64,000 bases of DNA from Heterotrichella gracilis (GCA_032358255.1 JAULBX010026718.1:124001-188000); one strand, 5' to 3'; numbered from the stretch's first letter, positions 1-11,097 are shown. Translations and numbers: made by a program. Notes: generated by a model from the letters alone, not told the origin.

Positions 1-452
1 TATTAGGGCGCATTGCTGGCTGGTACTGTTGGGAGGGACCCTGCTAGGCAGGGGCAAAGAACACTTCTAGCTTGGAGCAACGTATACGCTACTGGTAAGT
101 CAGCACTTCGGCGACGCAGCAGGCTCCCAGGGCCTTGCAGAAGCAGCGTAAAGCGGAGGTTGTAGGGCTTTGTTCGTCAACAAGCCTAGGGCTTGTAGGC
201 ACCTTTGGCACTTGCTCTAGTCCTGAGTGTGTGGGGGGCATGGCGGCAGCACCTGGAACCTCCAGCCTAGTCCTGACCTTGTTGCCCAGGGGAGCAGGGA
301 GTACCACATTTGCTGCAACAAGCTCGCATGTGTGCCATACCACCGCCCGTTCAGTTTTCCTGGGACACATATAGGCTAGTAGCTGACTCAGTCAGCTACA
401 CCAGTCTGATATAAACCAGGACTGGCCTAACCCGGACCCACGTGACCTGCAG
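1..452. other. upstream region of the rhodanese gene, no gene seen
   Basis: Short open frames run on both strands, but none has a recognisable domain, a convincing splice structure or a homologous neighbour. The stretch probably holds the promoter and 5' leader of the gene starting at 453, or the tail of a gene outside the window. No TATA-like box was convincing. Confidence 0.4.
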
Positions 453-3400
453 ATGCACTCCGTGCGAGCGTTGCGCCTGGTAGCGAGCTCTGCAGCGCTC
501 TCTGCAGTGCAGCGCTGCAGGCACCAACCCAGGCGGGCGCTACCCTTCAACCACCACCTGCCACAACGCATGCAGGGCACAGGTATGGGGGGCACCCACC
601 CACACAATGCACTCACATGCAGCGACTTGCACGAGTTGCAGGAACATAGCTTGCGCCACTCGAATCTTTCTGGCCAGGCCTTGTGGCGTTTTTTGTGTTT
701 CCACGCAATGCATGCATATGCAGCTGAGGTACTGCATGCATATTTTTGGTTGTTGCCGCACACGCACATGGGCTGCTTGCAGCTGACCTGAGTGGCTCAT
801 ATGTCTATGTGCACTGGGTTATTTACCGCGTACACACTGCATTGCCTATTGCGTTCAAAGGTTGAAGGGCTTGACACGCACCCTAACCCTAGCCCACACC
901 CTAAAACCCTAACACCACCGTTCCCTCTCCCCTCCCCACAGGACCTTGCCAACCACTCACCACCCGCCACCTGCACTACCCCGCAGCACTACCACCATCC
1001 ACATCCGACGCCACAGCCACACCAGCACCCACAGCCGCCACCGCAGCGCCAGCCGAAACGGCCTCCACCCATGGCGACATAGCCCATGCCAATGAGGAAG
1101 TCTCAAGCTCCGGGTCGGATTCGGACGCTGAACCCCAGGGAGGGGCGATTGGGGATTTCAGTGTGATTAATTTCTACCACCTATCTGATATTGCCGATCC
1201 TTTCCAGGCAAGTGCAGTGCAGTGCTGTGCAATCTGCTACCGTTGGCATCGGTCTTATTGTCAATAAGAAATGAGCTGCAGTGGGGGAAACGCACTTTGA
1301 TGCAGTTGGGGACTAGCGCGGTGTGATTACAGGGATTCAGGGATTACAAAATTGTTGCAGTTCAGTGCAGTGTGCTACCGTTACCATCGGCCTGACAACA
1401 AGAAATGAGCCGCAGTGGTGGACTAACGCGGTGTGGGGATCAGGGATTCGAATGAATTAGGGATCAGAAAACCGCGGCCTGTTGTGGCCGCTGCGCGTCT
1501 ATCTAGGTGCGGCTAACCAGCATCACCATCACTGCTGGCATCGGCATTGCCATCAACCACCACCTCCGGCATCACAACATCTGCTGGTCTGTTGTTTCCG
1601 CTGCGCCATCGCCACGTGTGGAGTGTGGTGATGGCGCAGCAGGGGCAGGGCACTCGCAACTGTTCTGATGCCCGTGGGTGGTGGCGATGGCCATGCTGAT
1701 GCCAGCAGTAGTGGTCATGCTGGTTGTATGCCGATATACTCCATGTATGTGGCAGTGTCATATCTCGGCATTGAACCGATGCCGTACTGCAGTTGGATGG
1801 GAACATCGGCTGAGCACCGCAGTGAGACTGCTATGGCCTGTATAAATCACTCAACACTGCACTGGGTTGTGGCTACTCATGACTGGTTGCGCCCGCTCGC
1901 GCCACTCGGCACATAACTGAAGTTCTGGCTGATCATGTAAATTTTCAATATTGCACTGGACTGGTTGTTTCCAACGAAGCACTGAACACCCCTCCCTTTA
2001 CCTGGCCCCCAGATGGTGCGGGTGCATCGGGAGTATGTGGCAGCTGAGGGAGTGGACCTGCGGGGGCGCATCTACATCTCGGGTCAGGGGATCAACGCGC
2101 AGTTCAGCGGGCCTAGCCAGCAGGCTGTGGAGTACACAGAGTGGGTGGCGGGGCTGAAGGAGTTCCAGGTAAGGGTTTCCGCTAGGTTTTACGACTTGGC
2201 TTGAGGCGCCTCAAATGGCACAAGTGCACACTGTTCCCATTCGGCTCTGGGTAGGGTTTAGGGTTCCTGCATCTCTGCTAAATTGAAGTCTTTGGTGACC
2301 GCACAAGTTGTGACTGCTGACCTCATTCTGTCTCCTGTTGGAGCTGTCCCAATATGAAATGGAAAAGCAATAGAATAATGTACAGTAAAAAGTATATCCT
2401 TTATTCGTAATTGTAATTATTATCTTATTATTCTGTGCGCCTTGTTGCAGGGCCTGCGGTACTCTGTGCCGCCTATTGGAAAAGCAGATATTTCTAAAGC
2501 TGCACCCTTGACAAAAACATTTTATACATATCACACACACACATATACATTTAAGTTTAAGTATTATATGCAGGGCCTGCGGTACTCTGTGTGGCCCGTC
2601 GAGGAGCAGATGTTCCCAAAGCTGCGCCTCAAGTACAAGGAAAACCTCATCTCCCTAGCAGGGGGGGTGTCAAAACTACCCGTCACCGACCCCAGCGCCC
2701 GCGCCACCGCCCTCACCCCAGTGCAGTGGAAGGAGATGCTGCGGGACGCGCAGGCGGTGGGGCCCCAGGGGGGGAAGCAGGTGGTGGTGCTGGATGTGCG
2801 CAACGATTACGAGTGGGATGCAGGGCACTTCAAGGGGGCTGAGCGGCCGCTGGAGGTGCGGAATGCGGGGGGGAGAGAAATGCGCCCTGTGGGAAAACTG
2901 TCATTTCAATCTCAATTGTCTGCTTAGTTGTCCAATTTGGACCCCTCGCCATGCTGTATTGCACAACCAGAGCCTCTGTAAAGGGCTTTTTGGCCACATA
3001 CGCCTATACCATCGCCTGTAATGCCTACAGAACTAAATTTTAAACTATCATTTTGCAGGAGGAATTCAACGAGACCCCCACCGAGGACACCCCCGCCGAG
3101 GTGCCCCCCCACCTGTCCAATTTGGACCCCTCCACCCCCGTCATGATGTACTGCACGGGGGGCATCCGCTGCGACATCTACTCCACCTACCTCAAGCAAA
3201 AGGGGTTCCATAATTTGTACACCTTGGAGGGGGGGGTGCAAAATTACCTGAGGCAAGAGGGGGACGAGCTGTGGAATGGCAGCCTGTTTGTGTTTGATGG
3301 GCGCATGGCCATTTCAGCGGCCAGCATTGCGGAGCAGGATGGGGGGGAGGGTACGTGCGAATGGGAGGTCAGGGGTGGTGGGGGGTCACAGGTTTAGGTA

Positions 3401-5348
3401 CTTGGGGTATAATTATGGCGGCCGCATGGTTGTAAAAGGCAGGATTGGGGAGAGGGTAGAGTCAGCTGTGATGCGGAGGGGTTGCGCAAATAAAGGGTTC
3501 AGGTACAGGGGGTTTGTGGGTGTATGGCCATCTCAGTGGTCAGCATTGCAGAACGGGATGAGGGGGAGGGTACCAGGATAAGGGGCGCAGGGTTTGGGGT
3601 ATGGAGGCTGCGCAGGTCTATCACATCACCATTTTAAATCTGATCGCCATCCAATCTCATTTGGCGAGGGTGATAGCAGTAATAGAGAATCACGCGATCC
3701 ACATCCTTAGATCATTCACCCTCCATCCCAGGTGTATATCCCCATACTTTCCTCCTCCACCGCCTTGTTGGAACCTCTCTGAACCCCCGCTCACCCCCCC
3801 CCCACACACACCCCTGCAGCCTCTCCCGGAGCTGAGGACCTCCCAGCAGCGGTGGGGTGCCAGGTGTGCGACTCACCTTCGGCGCAGCTGCCGCACTGCA
3901 ACTGCGCCAACATCGACTGCAACAAGCTGTTTCTGGCTTGCTCTACCTGCAAGGTGGGTGCGGTGGGATGGGAGGGAGGGGGATGGGAACGGCGGGTGCT
4001 GCGTGGATAGGTAGGTAGGTTGGGGCGCTGGAGTTGAAATTGAGTCGTGGGTGCGTGGGTGGCTGGGGGGGCAAAATACTGGTGGTTGTCCATTGACCCG
4101 GCTGCTGCACTGCAACTGCGCCACGTTCGATTGCAACAAGCTGTTCCTGGCATGCGCTGCCTGCAAGGTGGGTGCGGTGGGTTGTGGGGAGTAGTGTCAG
4201 AGGGGTGGGGTGGTGGGCAGCAAGGTGGTTGCAGCAGGGGCAGATGGGTGTGGGGGGGGGGGGGCGCGGCCGGGGGTGGAGGGTGTGAAGGGGGGTACAG
4301 GGAGGGCAGGTGGTGGTGAGTGATCATCGTTCAGGCATGCTCGATCAGGAACAAAGGGGAATCATGCAGACATCACACCAGATGGGGCTTCCAGGACCCT
4401 GCCTGCCACCCCACCACGCCATCACCCGCACCACACCCACCCCACCCGCCTGAATCTTCCATATCACATGAATGAAATAACAAAATTTCATTATTTCTCT
4501 CTATATTTGTAAAATCTAAAAAACGAATGAATATTTTTGGCGCAGACCCAATACAAGGGCTGCTGCTGCGCCGCATGCATGGCCGCGCCCCGCCTGCTGC
4601 GCCCCGTCAAAACCGTCGGCTACTACGGTAACTGGGTACAGTACGCCGCTGGCGGCGCCGATGCCGACGCCGATGCCGATGGCGGCGGCGGGGATGTGGG
4701 TGCGCGCATGGCGTCGGGTCGCGGGCCCGGGCGCCTGTCGCGGCGACGGCGCCACGTGGCGGCTGCACGGGAGCGCGAGGCTGCCATCAGGGGGATCAAG
4801 GTGGAGCGGCGCAGGCTGGCCAAGGTGGGTAAACCCTAAAACCCTAAACCCTGAACCCTAGATCCAAAACACAAGATGAATTGTAGGGTAGGTGCAGCGG
4901 CGTCATGCTGTTACTGATTGTTGCAGCAGGCATCATGTAGTGACGAGGCTTAGCGCAGGGGGGATCAAGGGTAATGCACATCCTGGTGGTACACCATGAA
5001 GCAATTGGTGCATCAGTGTGGTGTGTACTCAATCACCGCCTTGCTCATGTGTAAATTTGCCTGCGCTAGGTGCACCCACCCCATGCTAACCCTCTTGGCC
5101 GCTATCACATGCTCATCCTCCTGCACTCCACATCATGCCAACCCCCCTTGAACCCCCCCCTCCCCCACCAGGAGCTGATGGCTGAGCGGGAGCGGTCAGG
5201 GCAAGGGGAGCAAGCGGAGGCTGCTGGTGGTGGTGGTGGTGGTGGTGGTGGTGAGGATGCGGGGGGGTTGACTGCCAAGGTTTCCCGCCTGGAGGAGGTG
5301 CAGCGGCGGCTGAGGGAGGTGCAGGTGGAAGGGGGCGCGCAGGGGTGA
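453..5348 (+). CDS. rhodanese-like protein with Cys-rich zinc-binding tail (TrhO/UPF0176, plant STR-like)
   Basis: Eight exons with matching phases give a 571-aa protein: 453-582, 942-1207, 2013-2168, 2574-2855, 3059-3350, 3820-3953, 4546-4824, 5172-5348. The first 90 or so residues are Ala/Arg/Pro-rich with few acidic residues, which suggests an organelle transit peptide. Next comes the N-terminal RNA-binding-like domain of the TrhO/UPF0176 family (RGRIYISGQGINAQFSGP in exon 3). The rhodanese domain follows, with LDVRNDYEWDAGHF near residue 255 and the active-site loop CTGGIRC (Cys about 310). After it lies a Cys-rich region (CQVC, HCNC, DCNKLF, CSTC, then GCCCAAC) that should bind zinc. The tail is basic, Gly-rich and coiled. 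TrhO enzymes hydroxylate U34 of tRNA; a plastid or mitochondrial tRNA role here is inference. The exon 2 donor is GC, not GT, and phase requires it. Two exon fragments are duplicated in its introns. Confidence 0.88.
2443..2510 (+). repeat. partial copy of rhodanese exon 4 start, with acceptor
   Basis: This intron segment repeats the acceptor CAG and the first ~20 codons of the exon at 2574. It reads GLRYSVPPIGKADISKAAP against GLRYSVWPVEEQMFPKLRL in the real exon. The frame stays open through to 2574, so use of the upstream acceptor would insert residues without a stop. The copy has diverged at conserved positions and looks decayed. Confidence 0.75.
4096..4181 (+). repeat. partial copy of rhodanese exon 6 end, with donor
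   Basis: About 80 bases repeat the 3' end of the exon finishing at 3953, including the Cys motif (HCNCATFDCNKLF against HCNCANIDCNKLF) and the donor GTGGGTGCGGTGGG. No acceptor precedes it, so it is unlikely to be a working alternative exon. Confidence 0.8.
4827..4863 (+). repeat. telomere-like CCCTAAA tract at a splice donor
   Basis: Immediately after the donor of rhodanese exon 7 lie four CCCTAAA/CCCTAAAA-type units. A similar tract (862-915) precedes the acceptor of exon 2. Confidence 0.75.
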
Positions 5349-5366
5349 TGGCGGAGGGGGGGGGGG

Positions 5367-5387
5367 GCTTTAATGTCACATTAAAGC
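5367..5387 (+). other. perfect palindrome in the rhodanese 3' UTR
   Basis: A 10-bp perfect inverted repeat (arm GCTTTAATGT, one-base centre) lies 19 nt after the stop codon, directly following a run of G. As RNA it would form a short stable hairpin. A role in 3' end formation or mRNA stability is only a guess. Confidence 0.7.
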
Positions 5388-7410
5388 ACCCAACCCAGCG
5401 GAGGTTGGGACGAAGGGTGGTGCAGTGTGCAGAAATCATTATGTTTTACGGTATTATTCATATCATGTGACATTTGCCTGCACCATCGATCATCAGCTGA
5501 GCTGGCTGGGATCTCCGAAAGGGCCAATGCATGCTGTAGGTATGTACCTATGGGCCATGCCGCATGCTGAGCGTTTGACTTTTCTCAGGCTGAGTGCGCC
5601 CATGCGCACTGTGAAATTTCTACTTGCAAGTGTATAACTATTTGGCAGCCATACCTCCTTGAAGGCGCTGCTGAGGCACACTGACAGTATATTTACACAA
5701 GATAAGGCTTTATGCCATTGTCAAAATACTAGTGGCGTACAGCCCAGACAACTAGGGGTTGTGTCACGATTCACCCATGTAGTACATCATCTGCAAATTT
5801 GGTGAAGCCAAGTTGAACCCGGTTTGGCAGAGAATCTGATGCAGCCTGTGTGTGTAACGTACAAGATGTTCAACAATGCTTGGCACAACTCATTTGCAGC
5901 GCACCACAACATCTGATCTAGTCTGGCTTAGCATGACCAGCTCATGTTGTTACAGCTGCTGCATTCAATTTGAATCATTATTAGATCCACTCGGACATCC
6001 ACACCTATACTCCAGGTCCTAATGGGACTTAATTAAGTGTTAATATGTGACACACATCGGCCACTGAAGATCATGGACTGTCTCGCCTGCCAGTCTGAGA
6101 GTAAAACTTTTTTGTCAGTGACACACGCAAGATAAGAAAGCAGACACCAAATTTGTGCCTTCAAAGGCGTAAATATCACAACCATCCATTACAAGCAGGC
6201 GGCTAGGATAATACATTGGAAGCAAGCGACGAGAAAGCGTCTGCATCATACACCATGCCCTCAAAAGCGTCAAGGTATTGAATAAACAATTTATGACGTT
6301 AATGGATCAATCCTGAATCCAGCCCTACCTGGCAAATTGATTCAGAATGCCTTCAACACCTATCCAGCATAAGATAAAAGGGGAAACCGTTACAGGAAAA
6401 AACAGGTGGCCGAACAATGTTCTTCTGCCACAGATGCCTTTTGAAAACATCTCCACAACATTTTGCCTGCTACCGCACAAGTTGACCCAAAATGAGTTGG
6501 GAGCTGGATGGGCAGCAACAAGCACCAGCGTTCGTATCGCAGATGAGACTCATTGGCAATGGGGACAGTGGTGGCTGTTGCGTATCCCTACTTTCGTCAC
6601 CCAGTGAGTTACAGCAAGGTAATGTCTGCTGCAGCTCCATCCAGCTCCAACGTATTGGGTCAGATCAAAAGCGTGCCTCCACCACAGCCTCAACCCACCA
6701 ATGAGGTGAAAGAGCATGATGAGCTCTGACAGGAGGAAGATCACCCATGTCCACTGTGAAAGGATGGACAGCAGCAGCAGGCTCAAGAGGCCAGGAGATG
6801 ACCGCCAGGCATGCCTGCACAATGGGATGCATTAACATGGTTCACTGAGTGCAAAATTCAGGTTAGCTTAAATCCAATCATAGGTGTGCTTAGCAAAACT
6901 GCATTAGGACCTTGTGCGGGGCTTCTAGTGCTGCTCAATGAGACTGACATAATGTTACCCTATTGGTGAACTGTTGGCCAATGATAGTAGCAGCTTGCAC
7001 TGCAAATGTTCAAACAGCGATAGCAGGCTACTTGAGTGCATATCACTTGCTTAAAATTGTTATATATACATTCTGGAAGGCCAAGGGCCTCCCGGGCTGA
7101 CATGGCGCACGTAGGAAAGCACGCGTGGTATAAGCAGTGTGAGCATAGGCCTGCCTGATATGTTATGTGCATGGGTTGACTGCTAACTTTGGCTTAGCAG
7201 AATAAATGTAATTAACTGTTAATAACTGTGATATACTTGTATAATATATAAGTAATCAATTTGATTGTGACTTTTAAATAAAATTACTTACTGGGGCTGT
7301 CTGCCCCGAGTATCGCTCCCAGCGAGGGTAAAGTATCTTGAGCTCGTGGAGTGGATGCCAACACTCCGCCAGAAAGCGGTGCATTCAACCCACTGTCAGG
7401 AAGGCTGCTA
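5388..7410. other. 2-kb stretch with no supported gene
   Basis: The composition is more AT-rich than the flanking genes. Open frames are short (under 95 codons), lack ATG starts in good context, and show no recognisable domain or spliceable continuation. It marks the start of the accessory region. Confidence 0.5.
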
Positions 7411-7414
7411 AGGT

Positions 7415-7553
7415 CGCACGCTGCCTGCATGCTGAAGCGCTTGGAGACGGTGGAGGAACAGCAGGTACAGGGTTTGCAAATGCATCGTATGCAAACCCTG
7501 TACCTGCTGTTCCTCCACCGTCCTAAAGCGCTTCAGCATGCGGGCGGCGTGCG
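7415..7553. repeat. long near-perfect inverted repeat (hairpin 1)
   Basis: Two arms of about 64 nt (7415-7480 and 7490-7553) are reverse complements with only a few mismatches, clustered near the foot; the central 33 or so pairs are perfect. The loop is about 8-10 nt. Length and pairing resemble an algal long miRNA or siRNA precursor, or a fold-back transposon. No coding function is seen. Confidence 0.9.
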
Positions 7554-7688
7554 TCCTTGACAGTTGCCTTGACTTGAACCCCTTCACCACCAACGCCGCA
7601 GCGGCTGCAGCTGCACTGACGCAGCGGGGTGGATGGACGAAGGCTTCAAATCCAGGCAACTGTCAAGGCCGCCCGCCGCCCGCATTGC
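7535..7688. repeat. second inverted repeat sharing an arm with hairpin 1 (hairpin 2)
   Basis: Segment 7535-7578 (CGGGCGGCGTGCG, then CCTTGACAGTTGCC) pairs with 7644-7688. Its first part is also the right foot of hairpin 1, so the two folds compete for about 18 nt. The loop between the arms is itself partly complementary. Confidence 0.8.
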
Positions 7689-7954
7689 CCTTGGATGCCC
7701 CTGCTGGAAACAGCAACGTGGTTACAAAACATGCTCAGCACACCAAGCAGCAATTGCCATAAATGCAACTATATACTTGCTTCACATTGCTTTCACTCAT
7801 AGGCACCCCCTAGCCTTTACTACGTAGAGCAGCACTGCAAACAGGTTTTGACATATCATCGTGCTGTGGCATCATGCATTGCAGGCATGACTGATCACAC
7901 AGTGCCCTGGAGCAGCATAGTGTGGCCGGCAGCATACAGGTCACTGGCAGGCTG

Positions 7955-8325
7955 CAATCATACAGTGCCCTTTTACCCAGCAGACCGGCAGCATTCCAGA
8001 CAAAGCTACAGGCTTCACTCCAGGAGGAATTGCCGGCATCTACCACACGCCTTGCAAGCCCTGGAGTGGACCAAGGATGTCAAGAAGGTGCTGAGAGTTG
8101 CAAAGGATGGGTTGCACCAGAGAGTATTGTGCTTATTCTTACGACCAACTACAGCTACAGGCGGATGTGGCGGGGGGAGCCCCATGGCAGATGCATTGTG
8201 AACACCCTGGCTGGATGGCGCTGTACTTAGCCTGCAGATGGTCCCATGTACTATGGCCCCTTCCTTTGCATACCCTTCTGTAGGGTTTGCCTGCTGTCCC
8301 TGTTGTTCAGGTGGGGGCCACCGGG
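7955..8325. repeat. segment paralogous to 15,900-16,170 and 14,640-14,710
   Basis: Sequence around CCCTTTTACCCAGCAGA, GCCGGCA and CACGCC(C/T)TGCAAG recurs at about 15,920-16,120. The part at 8235-8325 (ending in CACCGGGTCCCTGTTGCTCAC) recurs at 14,638-14,712. In both cases the copy lies beside an exon of the unnamed family, so whole segments, not only exons, were duplicated. Small frame-breaking indels separate the copies, so I do not call this part coding. Confidence 0.7.
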
Positions 8326-8330
8326 TCCCT

Positions 8331-8545
8331 GTTGCTCACATGATGGCACAGGCGTCCCTGTCTAAACCCTAAACCTTAAACCCCTTGCTCACCTGGTGCC
8401 ACAGGCATCCCAATTTAAACCCTAAACACTAAACCACTTGTTCACCTGGCGGCACAGGCGTCCCAGTCTAAACCCTAACCCCTAAACCCCTTGCTCACCT
8501 GGTGCCACACGCGTCCCAGCTCAAACCCTAAACCCTAAACCCCTT
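8331..8545 (-). repeat. four tandem exon-edge copies separated by telomere-like repeats
   Basis: On the minus strand the 3' edge of the unnamed-family exon plus its donor (GGGACGCCTGTGCCACCAG then GTGAGC) occurs four times, near 8331, 8385, 8439 and 8490, before the longer exon remnant at 8550. Each copy is joined to the next by one to three TTTAGGG-type units on that strand. Only about 25 nt of exon is kept each time. Confidence 0.88.
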
Positions 8546-8549
8546 GCTC

Positions 8550-8722
8550 ACCTGGTGGCGCAGGCGTCCCAGTCACAGCAATTGGATGCCCCTCGCTTGC
8601 CTCCCACGCCTAGCTCAATCACGTTCGCAGTGGACAGGCCGTCTGCCGCAGCGATCAGCCGCCTCCCCCACTGCTCTATGGGATCGTCCAGCAAGCCAAA
8701 GATCCTGTTCATCAGTGCATCA
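8550..8722 (-). pseudogene. broken copy of the unnamed ~84-codon exon
   Basis: The minus strand reads FGLLDDPIEQWGRRLIAAADG, then NVIELGVGG, clearly matching the C-terminal two thirds of the intact exons at 14.0-16.5 kb. A single extra base before the PIAVTGTP motif throws it out of frame, and the N-terminal third is missing. It is therefore a decayed copy. Confidence 0.7.
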
Positions 8723-9245
8723 AAATTTAATTAGTTCTAAGATCAACAGCAAATGCTTAATCAATGCCTTTGAGCCTCAAGGAGCAAGGGCTGAATATGA
8801 GTGTGCTTTACTTTACTTACATATTTAAATCTTGCTTCCGAAATTTAAGCATTCAGAGCCTACAGGTTTCACCCGCGTTTGAACCCTCTCAGCAGCCAAA
8901 GCAGCCAAAGCGCCAAATATCATAAAATTTCACTGGGGCGAGACAAATATCGATGAAAGGAGGCATATACCTGGGTGCATTTGTCCATCCCAGTCATGGG
9001 GCCATCTTGGCTGCCATCTTGGCCAAGCCCCCATGCTCGAGCAGTGCGCGTGGCACAGGTCTGTCCGGTTGGTTGCCGCCAGCTGGCGGGGGGTGGCAGG
9101 GTGCCAGGTGGCTGCTCCAGCTTCACACGTGCAGGCTGTGGAGAAGCTGTCCCAGTAGCTGCGGGAGCGGCGGGTGGGGGGGGTCCTGGGTAGCGGTGTG
9201 GGGTTTAGGGCAGATTAGGATTTGAGGGGGTGGCTGGAATCCTGG

Positions 9246-9268
9246 ATTAGGGTTTAGGGTTTAGGGTA
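9246..9268. repeat. interstitial telomere-like TTTAGGG tract
   Basis: Three TTTAGGG-type units in a row, in plus orientation, between two remnants of the unnamed exon family. Confidence 0.8.
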
Positions 9269-9426
9269 AAGATGACTGAGAGGCTGGGCATGGGCATGGT
9301 ACCTGTTGCCATACAAAGATCCAGCTGTTGTGGAGGCGGGAGGCCCATTTGTGACTGTGTGGAAGTTCACACGCAAGACCCGAGAAGATGGTCGACCTAC
9401 GTTTCTGCACAAATGGGGTACATTTC

Positions 9427-9612
9427 ACCGCCTGGTCATGAGGACCACTTCCACCATGGGTGCATGCTCTTGAGCGTGGGAGTAGACTTCCCACAGTGTG
9501 TCCACACAGGGCCCCTGCCAGCCAAACACTGTGCACAAAACACTGCCAGTACTGTGCACAAACCAGTGATGCACTTGCCCAACTACCAGAAGGCCTCCAG
9601 CATTGAACATGC
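9427..9612 (-). repeat. dispersed ~190-bp repeat, copy 1 (exon type 3 remnant)
   Basis: This block recurs at 10,878-11,073 at high identity, and a shorter piece recurs at about 13,256-13,310. On the minus strand it reads VDTLWEVYSHAQEHAP, then MVEVVLMTRR before a GTGAAA donor, so it may be an exon. The copy at 10.9 kb differs by one base in this frame, so at least one copy is dead. I recognise no domain. Confidence 0.65.
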
Positions 9613-9638
9613 GTGCAAGTTTTTCCTGCCCTACCTTC

Positions 9639-9759
9639 CCCATGTCCATGCGCTTTGTCATGCCTTCCATCCTGAAAATGTCTCCTGGCCCCACTCCACT
9701 GCCTCCACTTTATCCCGCAGCAATTTGTGCATCCTGTCAAAAGCATGAACCCCGGGATC
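9639..9759 (-). pseudogene. helical exon type 2, copy 1
   Basis: The minus strand reads DPGVHAFDRMHKLLRDKVEA and continues to a stop before the GTAGGG donor. It aligns with DSGCDIIDRAHSLLRGIW at 11.2 kb and DTGGSVFTSKQRNVGEKAEA at 13.6 kb. The shared pattern is D-x-G, then a basic amphipathic helix. This copy ends early and is probably decayed. The family is not recognised. Confidence 0.4.
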
Positions 9760-10655
9760 CTACTTCTCACTGCAGAAGTTTTTAATATAATTCTTACCCC
9801 GGTCAAAAAACAACAATGGAGATTACATCTTGGAGAAGTACCGGGCAAGAAATGGGACAACAGCCACAATTATCCTACCACAAATTGGCTTTGTATTTCC
9901 CACAACCTTGCGCAGAACCCACCAAAATCCCTATCCTTTTCGTTCGAACTGGGGAGGCAACTTGGCACACTAAACTCTAGTACGTTTTGTGACAAGTCAC
10001 CTACGCAAAGAGAAGGACAGGGACTTTGCTGGATCAGTGCAAGGTTGCGTGAGAAACGATTGCCATTTTTGGTAGGATATCTGTGGCTGTTGTTCCCACT
10101 CCCTTGCTTCATACTTTTATTTGGTGATATTCTTCAACAATGCCCATAATTTCAAGCTTGCAGCTAGCGTTCTTGGTTCAATTAAGAAAAATATTCTAAA
10201 GCCATGCAAAAAAGATGATATATGCAGGTGCGGGTGCAGCACCAGGAGAATGGCAGGTCATGGCAAGTTCATGACTCATCACTGTGACATAATGGGGCAT
10301 GCCTAATCCCTCCCCACCCACCGGACTAGGCACTGGCCCAGCGCCTGGTAGACTATCTGATGTACAAGTGCGTGCAGATGGTGGCTGAAAACCCTGACAG
10401 AACCCTACTTATATTGTCACAACCCTTGTACACCTCCCCAACCTGCTTCTGCACCCTAGGACTTGTGGTTGTAACCACTCATTTCCTCCCCTTTACCCAG
10501 GACACCTCCTTGCTCCACTTACATGCAGCACTCCTGGTTTGCATTGCGCTGGTGCCCCTTTACCATCTGCTTCAACCACCCAGGTTGCCCAGCTCTTCCA
10601 AACAGGGGTTGCGATACGCCACTCCTCCCATTGCCAGATTGCTTGGTTGCGTCAC

Positions 10656-10803
10656 CCAGTCATGCTCCACCACAGCCTGGAGACATCGACGGTGGGGAGG
10701 AACGCCACTGGGATACATCTGGTACCAGATTTTCCCACTGGTGAAGCTTCTGCTCCTGTTCCCCACCATCGATCCCTTTCAAGCTGTGGCGGAGCATGAC
10801 TGG
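10656..10803. repeat. 148-nt imperfect inverted repeat (hairpin 3)
   Basis: Outer arms start with CCAGTCATGCTCC and end with its exact reverse complement at 10,803; about 40 nt of each arm pair with a few mismatches, and an inner palindrome (ATCTGGTACCAGAT) closes the loop. Precursor-like RNA or a small fold-back element are both possible. Confidence 0.8.
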
Positions 10804-10877
10804 AGCCCAGAGCAGAGACATCAGCCATACCAGCGCAGCAAAGGCCAGACGAGGCCTACTTGGTATCCCTGCACATG

Positions 10878-11073
10878 GGGTACATTTCACCGCCTTGCCA
10901 TGAGGACCACTTCCACCAAGGGTGCATGCACTTGAGCGTGGGGAGTCAACTGTACACAGTGTGTCGACACTGGGCCCCTGCCAGCCAAACACTGTGCACA
11001 AAACACTGCCAGCACTGTGCACAAAACAGTGATTCACTTGCCCAACTACCAGAAGGCCTCGAGCATCAAAGAT
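10878..11073 (-). repeat. dispersed ~190-bp repeat, copy 2
   Basis: Second copy of the block at 9427-9612, keeping order and spacing relative to the helical exon next to it (11,098-11,231). The shared two-part arrangement shows that a segment of at least 350 bp was duplicated. One extra base relative to copy 1 changes the minus-strand frame. Confidence 0.75.
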
Positions 11074-11097
11074 GTGACACACTGTGCAAGCCTGTAC

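Noticed and set aside
135-374. Open frames on both strands at the window start
   Set aside because: Under 95 codons, no domain, no spliced continuation, and open on both strands, which fits composition bias.
5222-5254. (GGT)n repeat as a possible regulatory element
   Set aside because: It encodes a poly-Gly stretch in the last rhodanese exon and is explained as coding low complexity.
7848-8230. Overlapping plus-strand frames of about 100-117 codons
   Set aside because: The paralogous segment at 15.9-16.2 kb has frame-breaking differences, so no protein is conserved.
9272-9748. 158-codon plus-strand frame opposite the repeat block
   Set aside because: Low-complexity Cys/His-rich product; the homologous copy at 10.9 kb does not keep this frame. 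The minus-strand reading has splice sites and better similarity between copies.
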